Shown one piece after another: positions 58,028-64,000 of a DNA stretch of 64,000 bases. Location: contig NZ_CP194857.1 of the NCBI RefSeq assembly GCF_051020515.1, positions 1,116,001 through 1,180,000 of the forward strand, in the 5' to 3' direction. Position 1 is the stretch's first letter, and each line of letters starts with the position of its first letter. The DNA comes from CALKWS01 sp051020515. GTDB lineage: Bacteria > Actinomycetota > Actinomycetes > Actinomycetales > Beutenbergiaceae. Under the pieces are notes generated by a model. That model had not been told where the DNA came from, made no database searches, and worked only from the letters and a program-made list of their open reading frames with translations. A program made the position numbers and the translations under genes.

Positions 58028-59356
58028 TCAGCGGTTGATGCGCTGGTCGATGATTTCCTGGGCCTGTTCCGCGGCCTCGTCCACCGAGGTACCGCCGACG
58101 ACGTCGATGCAGGCCTGCTCGGCGGCGTTGCGGATATCCAGGTCGTTGAACTGGAAGCGAGCGGCCAGCATGGTCTCCTTGTCCAGCCAGTCCGTGGTGG
58201 CGTCCAAGTCCTCGTTGTCGTAGTCGACGTCGGACACCGTCAGGTGCTGCGAGGTGCCGTTCGCGTAGGTGCTCGCGGGCCCCGACTCGCTCAGGAACCG
58301 CAGGAACTCCAGCGCCGTGGCCTGGTTGTCCGACGCGGAGTTGACCCCGAGCACGAAGGTGGCGTTGTGCACCCCTTCGTACTTCCGCTCCTCGGCCGAC
58401 ACGGTGACAGGTGCGGCCATGCCGAACGGGAACTCCGCCCCCAGTTCGCGCACAGCTGCCATGTGGAACGAGCCGGTCATCAACAACGCCGCATCACCCT
58501 GGGCGAACATCTGCTGGACCGGTTCCACCGCGGTGCCCGTGGAGTTCGCCTGGAAGTACGGGCGCAATTCCTCGTACTGGCTCAGGGTGTGCAGGAACCA
58601 GTCGTCGGTGACCTTGTACTCCCCGGACTCGATCTTGACGCACATGTCATCGCTGGGCGCGTTGTTCATCACCATCGCGTTGAACAGGTGCCCGGCGTTA
58701 CCGATCTCGCCACCCGACCAGGCCATCGGGACCTTGTCCAGGGACATGATCGCCTCACACATGGCCAGCCACCCCTCCCAGTCACCGGGGGGTTCGGTGA
58801 TCCCGGCCTGCTCGAGCAGGTCCAGGTTCGTGATCGGCTGGTTGAACACCAATTGGTAGGGCAGGCCGTACTGGACCCCGTCGCGCGCGCCCGAGTCGAT
58901 CAGGCTGGCGTTGTACAGGTCCGGCACGCCGGTACCACTCAGGTCGGTGTAGAGCCCTGCGTCGACCATGTCCTCGAACTGGGCGCCCCGGAAGGCCACG
59001 AACAGGTCACCGATGTTGCCGGTACGGATCTGCTGCAGGGCGTTGGACTGGTAGTCGTTGGAGGGCGAGATGTCCTGGGAGATACTGACCCCCTCGTGCT
59101 CGGTAATGAACTCCTCGATGAGTTCGGCCAGGATCGCCTGGTCCTCAGCGCGCCAGTGCGCGAAGGAGATGGAGCCGTCCACCTCACCTTCGAAGGCCCC
59201 GCCGTTCTCCTCCGAGGTGCCACCATCCCCGCCACCGGAGCCGGGCCCGGCACAGGCGGCCAGGAATGCCGCGGAGCCGGTGGCGCCGAAGAGTTGCAGG
59301 GCGCGGCGTCGGGACAGTGCCGCACGGGAGAGGGGCCGGTTCTGGTTGGTGTTCAT
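58028..59356 (-). CDS. ABC transporter substrate-binding lipoprotein, sulfoquinovose-type candidate
   Basis: The 442-residue protein has a twin-arginine plus lipobox signal (SRRRALQLFGATGSAAFLAAC) and a glycine-rich linker. The fold is of family 1: SISFAHWRAEDQAILAELI, GNIGDLFVAFRG, YGLPYQLVFNQP, GDAALLMTGSFHMAAV. AAGGAG stands six bases before the ATG. It lies between the isomerase and permease genes of the sulfoglycolysis-like operon, so the ligand is probably sulfoquinovose or sulfoquinovosyl glycerol. The sulfonate-binding residues cannot be assigned by eye. Confidence 0.85.
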   Translation of the reverse strand: MNTNQNRPLSRAALSRRRALQLFGATGSAAFLAACAGPGSGGGDGGTSEENGGAFEGEVDGSISFAHWRAEDQAILAELIEEFITEHEGVSISQDISPSNDYQSNALQQIRTGNIGDLFVAFRGAQFEDMVDAGLYTDLSGTGVPDLYNASLIDSGARDGVQYGLPYQLVFNQPITNLDLLEQAGITEPPGDWEGWLAMCEAIMSLDKVPMAWSGGEIGNAGHLFNAMVMNNAPSDDMCVKIESGEYKVTDDWFLHTLSQYEELRPYFQANSTGTAVEPVQQMFAQGDAALLMTGSFHMAAVRELGAEFPFGMAAPVTVSAEERKYEGVHNATFVLGVNSASDNQATALEFLRFLSESGPASTYANGTSQHLTVSDVDYDNEDLDATTDWLDKETMLAARFQFNDLDIRNAAEQACIDVVGGTSVDEAAEQAQEIIDQRINR

Positions 59357-59383
59357 GTCGTTCTCCTTCGAACTGTTGGTTTC

Positions 59384-60779
59384 TCACCATTCGATGACGG
59401 GGATATTGAGGAGATCGGCAGCAGCACGTAGTTGCGGCCGGACGTCGGTCCAGGCAAGGACCGTGTGGTGGGGGAAACCGCCGGTGACGAGCCCGTGCAC
59501 GAATTCACTGGCATCGGTGTCCAGGCGGACATCGGCGGTGTTGCCCTGGAACCGGTTCGGCCCGGGCAGTGACTGCCCGCTGCCGATCAGTAGGCGCAAG
59601 CCCTCGCCGGCGAGGTCTTCGGTGAACCGGGCCATGATCACCGGCCCGGTGCGCAGGGGGAAGTTGCCGGCCACGCCGATCTTGCGGTTGCAGTGCACCG
59701 ACTGGACGGCGTTGGCAGGGTCGGCAGCCAAAAGTGGTGGCCGCCGAGCCGCAATGCCAGAACCGCACCACGTTGCGTCCGGTGTCCAGGTCCACGGTGT
59801 CCACCAAGTAACTCATCCCCGCCCCGAGGGCCTGCAACGTCAACATGGTGGCCGCGCCGTAGACATCCCGTTCACACTGGGTGGGTACGCCTTCGCCGGC
59901 CAGGCGGGACAGTGATGAGCACGGGCACACCCCGACCCGGGTGGGGAACTCCGGCCAACAGCGCACCGCGACCGAAGCGAGGTCGTGTGTGCCGGACCAC
60001 TCCCGCAGCGCCACCGTGATGGCGGCGTGCTTGCTCACCTCGGTCGGGTCCAGGTCATCCAGGCTGGGCTGGGCTGCGACGGCCGCACGGAACTCCTCGT
60101 GCTGCGCTTCCGACCCGACCGCCTCAACCCGGGCGAAGGCCTCGTCGATACTCAACTGCTGCACCCGCAGCCCGAATACCTGGGTCAGCAAGTCCGGGTC
60201 GTACTCACTGGGTGTGAAACCCGGTGGCGGATCGCCGATCACGCCGATACTGCGCCCGTGCAGGGACGCCAGAGCAGTGCGCACGTCCTCGGTATCGGCG
60301 CGTTCACCGGCCGCGCTCGGCAGGGCCGGTGCGGGCGGGAGGTCACCGGTGAGTGCCGCCTGCAGGGCCCGGCGGACCTGGTCCTCCTCGGGATCACCGT
60401 AGAGGAGGCGGACCTGCCCCCCGGAGCGGGCCAGCGCGTGGCCGAACAGGTTGGCACCGCAGAGCGAGTTCAGCCACAACCGGTCGCCGACAGGGCCGGG
60501 TTCCCGGAAGGCCCACAGCAGCACGGGTGCCTGCTGGTCGGCATAGAGCTGCAGTGCCGGGTTGGCGTCGGAGAAGGACGCACAGACGTTGATCACCAGG
60601 TCCGCGCCCTGGAGATGCCCGGCGGCGGCCCCGATGTCCTCGGGCGTCATCACCAACTCCCGGGGCCCGCGCACCTGCGCACCGAGTTCGGTCAGCAGCG
60701 CCCGGGCCTGATCGGCCCGCTGCTGGGCGACGTCGACGGCGAACGTCGGCCTCGCCGTCGGGATCATGGCGACCTTCAT
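59384..60779 (-). CDS. L-fucose/L-arabinose isomerase-superfamily protein, sulfoquinovose isomerase candidate (frameshift at 59732-59735)
   Basis: Rejoined length is 464 residues. The family is recognised by DLVINVCASFSDANPALQL, PVLLWAFREPG, LNSLCGANLFGHALAR, SVAVRCWPEFPTRVGVCPC and the ending FVHGLVTGGFPHH. One extra T in a four-base run separates VVRFWHCGSAATT from AADPANAVQSVHC. In variant sulfo-EMP clusters an enzyme of this superfamily replaces YihS and converts sulfoquinovose to sulfofructose. The start overlaps the aldolase stop (ATGA). L-fucose isomerase activity is the alternative, but no fuculose genes are here. Confidence 0.82.
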
Positions 60780-61666
60780 GCTGCCTCCCCGACCACGTCG
60801 TCGACGATCTCGCCCAGGTGCTGCAGCCGGGCGACGGCCGCCGTCCGTAGGTCCGCTTCGACGTCGGGTGTTGCGATGCTGGAGGCCCACACCGCCCGTC
60901 CCGCGAGGAAGCCCGAGGCCCCTTCGGTGCACGCCAACCGAACCGCGGTGGGGAACACGTCCTCGGGGACCCCGCTGGACAGCACCACCCAGGGCGAGTC
61001 GACCGCGGCCGTGATCTCGGCGCACCGGCGGCGGATCTCCTCGGGTGCGCCCTGACCGTGCAGGGGCACCTCACCCTTGTACAGGTCCGCGCCGAGCGAA
61101 CCCAGTTCGCGCGCCGCGGCGAGCACCCCGGCGTCCCAGTCCCAGGTGCTACCCGAGACCGGTGCGCGGGAAAGCGGTTCGATGATGCTGAGCAGACCGG
61201 CGTCGTGGCAACGGCCGATGAACTCCTCCACCATCGCGATCCGTTCCCGGGGCTCGGTATCGGGCCGGTAGATCACCAACAGTTTCATCGCCCGAGCGCC
61301 CTGGTCGCGCACCCGCACCGGATCCACCTGGTAGTCGATCGTGACGTTCCCGACCAGTTCGCCATGGGCGCTCTCGAAGTGATCCGCCGCCGCGATCAGG
61401 GCGCACCGCTCATCGACCACTCCGGCCTGCACGATCGGCTCCCAGCCGAACTGCCGGTCGATCAGCACCGCCGAGGCGTGCGGGGAGAGGATTCTGGTGG
61501 CGGCGATCTTGAAGTCGGTCACGTGCTGGTCGCTGACCGGGCCCCGGGTGTGTTCGGCGAACATGCCCCGCAGCGCCTCGCGCTGGTCAACGGCCAGCAT
61601 CGCGAAAGCACCGGAGGGTCGTTGCAGGTCGCTCAAGTGGGGTGGGGCGGTCGTCGGCTCAGCCAT
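60776..61666 (-). CDS. YihT/SqiA-like sulfofructose-1-phosphate aldolase
   Basis: The 296-residue class I aldolase is clearly similar throughout to Escherichia coli YihT: RPSGAFAMLAVDQREALR, LSPHASAVLIDRQFG, GLLSIIEPLSRAP, PWVVLSSGV and GASGFLAGRAVWAS. The Schiff-base lysine is K197 in GADLYKGEVPL, where YihT has DLYKVEMPL. YihT cleaves sulfofructose-1-phosphate to DHAP and sulfolactaldehyde. Tagatose-bisphosphate aldolases (LacD) share the fold, but the kinase and regulator next to it also resemble the Yih set. Overlaps of four and eight bases bind it to both neighbours. Confidence 0.85.
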   Translation of the reverse strand: MAEPTTAPPHLSDLQRPSGAFAMLAVDQREALRGMFAEHTRGPVSDQHVTDFKIAATRILSPHASAVLIDRQFGWEPIVQAGVVDERCALIAAADHFESAHGELVGNVTIDYQVDPVRVRDQGARAMKLLVIYRPDTEPRERIAMVEEFIGRCHDAGLLSIIEPLSRAPVSGSTWDWDAGVLAAARELGSLGADLYKGEVPLHGQGAPEEIRRRCAEITAAVDSPWVVLSSGVPEDVFPTAVRLACTEGASGFLAGRAVWASSIATPDVEADLRTAAVARLQHLGEIVDDVVGEAA

Positions 61667-62600
61667 CAGCGGGGGCCTCCTCAGGCACGGTGGTGGTGCG
61701 GGAGGCGAGTGCCGCCTGCACGTCGTGGTGGGTGGGGATGGCGCTGCGGCCGTCCACCGCTGCGCAGGACAGTGCGGCGGCGATGTTGGCATAGGCCATG
61801 GCATCGGGCCGGGGCAGTCCGCGGTGCAGCGCGGAGACCAGCGCGCCGTGGAACACGTCCCCGGCGCCCAACGTGCTCACCAGCGGGGCTGAATGGGCTG
61901 GGGCGTGCACCAGGTTGCCGTCGGCGTCGAGCCCTACGCATCCGCGGGCACCGTCGGTGGCGACGACGCTGCGGGCACCGTCGTCGAGGGTGCGTTGCAG
62001 CAACTCCGGGGCCGGTGCGCCGCGGTACTGGCGGCGCAGTGCCTCCAGGGTGGGGGCGTACAGGTCCACTCCGGTGGGGTCGAAGTCCTCGATCGGGTTG
62101 CCACCATCGACCGACAGGCGCGGGTGCTGCTCTGCCGGCAGTTCCTGCAGGTAGCGGCGCACCGGCGCCCAGCCCATCTGGTCGACGTGGATCCAGGTGG
62201 CGCCGTCCAGCAGTTCCGCGGCAGCCTCGCCGATGCGCGGGCGGGTGGCCGGTCGGTTCACGATCGCCCGGGTGTGCCGGACCGGGTCCACCAGCACCAC
62301 ACTGGCCGCCGAGCGGACACCGGGGGTGATCTGCACACCACGGACGTCGACACCTTCGCCCTGCAGGTCGGACAGGATCTGCCGGCCCTCGGTGTCGTCA
62401 CCGACGGTGCCGATCATCGCGACGCTCGAGCCCAGCCGCCGGGCGGCGACCGCCGCCGTCGCCGCCGGACCTCCGCCGGCGAAGACCACATCCTGGGCGA
62501 CCTGCCGCGAATCGGGTGCAGGGAACTGCTCGACCACCGCGATGGCGTCGTAGGTGAGCACCCCGACACAGACGATGTCTGCGATGTTCCCAGCATCCAT
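61659..62600 (-). CDS. PfkB-family sugar kinase, YihV/SqiK-like sulfofructose kinase
   Basis: The 313-residue ribokinase-fold protein has the N-terminal GGGPAATAAVAARRLG seen almost unchanged in YihV, IGTVGDDTEGRQIL, and the C-terminal anion hole with catalytic Asp, LGAGDVFHGALVSALHRG. YihV phosphorylates sulfofructose at C1. ATG 62600 is preferred because GAGGAG lies just before it. It is the first gene of the eleven-gene operon, 106 bases from the divergent DeoR gene. Confidence 0.86.
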   Translation of the reverse strand: MDAGNIADIVCVGVLTYDAIAVVEQFPAPDSRQVAQDVVFAGGGPAATAAVAARRLGSSVAMIGTVGDDTEGRQILSDLQGEGVDVRGVQITPGVRSAASVVLVDPVRHTRAIVNRPATRPRIGEAAAELLDGATWIHVDQMGWAPVRRYLQELPAEQHPRLSVDGGNPIEDFDPTGVDLYAPTLEALRRQYRGAPAPELLQRTLDDGARSVVATDGARGCVGLDADGNLVHAPAHSAPLVSTLGAGDVFHGALVSALHRGLPRPDAMAYANIAAALSCAAVDGRSAIPTHHDVQAALASRTTTVPEEAPADG

Positions 62601-62630
62601 GCCCACTCCTCACCATTGAATGAGGCAAAC

Positions 62631-62660
62631 TCAACACGTAAGTGTTGAATAATCAACACG
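62631..62660. promoter_or_regulatory. DeoR-type operator: palindrome plus half-site
   Basis: TCAACACGTAAGTGTTGA (62631-62648) has perfect seven-base arms around GTAA. A further direct half-site TCAACACG follows at 62653-62660. The cluster lies between the divergent kinase and DeoR genes, 31 bases from the former's ATG and 47 from the latter's, so it can control both. Confidence 0.68.
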
Positions 62661-62706
62661 TCCATCTTTGCGAACCGGCATGATGTCTGTCAAGGAGTGA
62701 TGCCAC

Positions 62707-63499
62707 ATGACCGAACCGACCACGGCCAGGAGCCTGCCCGGGGCCGGCCGAGCGTCGCGCCCGCATCATGGAACTCCTCAGCGTGCACGGCTTCCAGAAG
62801 GTGACCGACCTGGTCGACCTGCTCGGAGTCTCCGACATGACCGTGCGACGAGACCTTCGCAAACTGGCCGCAGCAGGGGAACTGCGGGTGGTGCACGGTG
62901 GCGCCAGCCTGCTGCACGCGACCCTGCGCACCCCAGACTTCACCAGCCGGGGAGCTCATCAGCGGGCAGCCAAGCAGCGAATGGCACAGGCAGCCCTGGG
63001 GCTGATCAAGCCCGGCGCCACGATCGCCTTCGATGCCGGGACGACCGCGTTCGAACTCGCCGCGGCCCTACCCCCCACGTTCTCCGGGTGCGTGATCAGC
63101 CACTCGGTGCCGGTGCTGCAGCACATGCTCAACTTCCCGCACCTTCGGGTGATCGGACTCGGCGGTGAACTCCTGGTGGACAGTCAGGCATTTGTCGGCG
63201 GGCAGACGGTGGCAGCCCTGGCGAACCTGCACGCCGATGTGCTGTTCATCGGCGTCGCGGCGCTGCGCAGGTCGGGGATGTACGTTGCCACCGACCAGGA
63301 GCGCCCCACCAAACAGGCACTGATGCAGGCGGCCGGCCGGGTAGTGCTGCTGGCCGACCATTCCAAGTTCGATGCCGCCGCGCCGGTGCTCCTGGGCGAG
63401 CTGGACCAGGTGGACGTGCTCGTGACCGATCGACCGTTGCAGCCGCCTCTGTCGCAAGCGTTCGCCGAGGCACGGGTGCAGGTTCTCACCGCAACCTGA
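62707..63499 (+). CDS. DeoR-family regulator, YihW-like (frameshift near 62760)
   Basis: Rejoined length is 263 residues. The helix-turn-helix reads VTDLVDLLGVSDMTVRRDL. The sugar-phosphate sensing domain has TIAFDAGTTAFELAAAL, VIGLGGELLVDSQAFVG and VVLLADHSKFDAAAP. AAGGAG precedes ATG 62707. One extra C in the CCC run near 62760 separates the first 18 residues from RRIMELLSVHGF. YihW, the sulfoquinovose regulator of Escherichia coli, is a DeoR protein, which supports the cluster assignment. Confidence 0.88.
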
Positions 63500-63561
63500 C
63501 CACTCGGCGTCATCGGTCGCGCCACCGACCACCGGCGCCTACTGCGGGCGCGTCCCCCCGC

Positions 63562-64000
63562 TCATTGCAGCCGTGCCACCGCCGCAGCGATCGCCGCGAT
63601 ACCGTCCTCGATGGTGTCCAGGTCGGTGGCATAGGACATCCGGAAGAATGGCTCAGCACCGAAGGCTGAACCCTGGATCACCGCCACGCCTGCCTCCTCC
63701 AGCAGGTACAGGGTCACCTCTTGATCATTGGTCAGTTCCGCACCCTGCTGCGGTGTGCGCCGCCCGAGCAGGCCCTCGCAGTCCACGAACAGATAGAACG
63801 CTCCGTCCGGCTCGATCGGGTTCAATCCGTCGACGTCGGCGATGAGTTCCAGGGCGCGGTCGCGGCGCTGCCGGTAGGCGCGGACGGTCTCGGCGACGAA
63901 GGACTGATCCCCGGTCAATGCTGCCACGGCGCCGGCCTGGGAAATTGAGGACGGGCACGTCGACGTCTGGGATTGCAGCAGGTTGATCGCCCCGATGAGG
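63562..64000 (-). CDS. PLP-dependent class I/II aminotransferase (5' end outside window)
   Basis: The frame is open to the window edge and shows LIGAINLLQSQTSTCPSSIS, which holds the tail of the PLP-lysine region of aspartate-aminotransferase-like enzymes. It then shows PDGAFYLFVDCEGLLG and GSAFGAEPFFRMSYATD, with the substrate-carboxylate Arg. The visible 145 residues are the C-terminal part. It converges on the DeoR gene, so it is not in the operon, though a transaminase forming cysteate from sulfopyruvate would suit the lyase at 52391. That link is speculation. Confidence 0.87.
   Translation of the reverse strand, partial: LIGAINLLQSQTSTCPSSISQAGAVAALTGDQSFVAETVRAYRQRRDRALELIADVDGLNPIEPDGAFYLFVDCEGLLGRRTPQQGAELTNDQEVTLYLLEEAGVAVIQGSAFGAEPFFRMSYATDLDTIEDGIAAIAAAVARLQ

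Noticed and set aside
63500..63561. GGTCG-N6-CGACC dyad as a bidirectional terminator
   Set aside because: The stem has only five pairs and no T run follows on either strand; the evidence is too weak to annotate.
1..64000. tRNA, rRNA or riboswitch elements
   Set aside because: I scanned the intergenic stretches, all shorter than about 300 bases, and found no cloverleaf, rRNA or known riboswitch core by eye; a covariance-model search was not possible.

Overview
The window is high-GC DNA from an actinobacterium, probably a sugar-scavenging member of Micrococcales. That placement rests on codon use, Tat and lipoprotein signals, ABC importers with their own glycosidases, and DasR-like, ROK and DeoR regulators. 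No rRNA, tRNA or CRISPR array is visible.

Layout. 0-2 kb: the 3' part of an ECF sigma factor and a VapBC toxin-antitoxin pair. 2-9.4 kb: a hypothetical gene and an AddAB-type helicase-nuclease pair. 9.5-13.8 kb: a two-component system divergent from an ABC exporter. 13.9-25.7 kb: amino-sugar / cell-wall region. A secreted phosphoesterase-propeller protein sits behind a DasR-type operator. Facing it is an eight-gene minus-strand operon: ROK regulator, binding protein, two permeases, GH89 alpha-N-acetylglucosaminidase, MurQ etherase, BadF-type kinase, GntR regulator. 26-40 kb: galactoside region, with GH2 and GH36 glycosidases, an ABC importer, and a putative oxidative galactose route (SDR dehydrogenase, SMP-30 lactonase, galactonate dehydratase DgoD) under FadR-type GntR and AraC regulators. 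40-45 kb: accessory patch with a broken DUF4287 gene, a membrane protein, a pyridoxal-kinase-like gene, an IS5-family element, a RES/Xre toxin-antitoxin pair and an IS5 remnant. 45-50.6 kb: two MFS transporters and a TelA pair. 50.6-63.5 kb: an eleven-gene operon that reads as sulfoquinovose catabolism of the sulfo-EMP type (YihV-like kinase, YihT-like aldolase, L-fucose-isomerase-like isomerase, ABC importer, aldehyde dehydrogenase, Gfo/Idh candidate NAD-dependent sulfoquinovosidase). It continues into a cysteate-lyase/D-cysteine-desulfhydrase homologue, an Asp/Glu racemase homologue and a CuyZ/YeiH-type exporter. A divergent DeoR regulator controls it from a palindromic operator. The window ends inside an aminotransferase gene.

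The genes work as three scavenging modules with one plan: import an oligosaccharide or glycoside, cleave it inside the cell, and channel the sugar into central metabolism under a local regulator.

Quality warning. About two dozen single-base indels split otherwise well-conserved genes, several of them in homopolymers. They look like uncorrected sequencing errors rather than gene decay. Coordinates below span the rejoined genes and each shift is noted.
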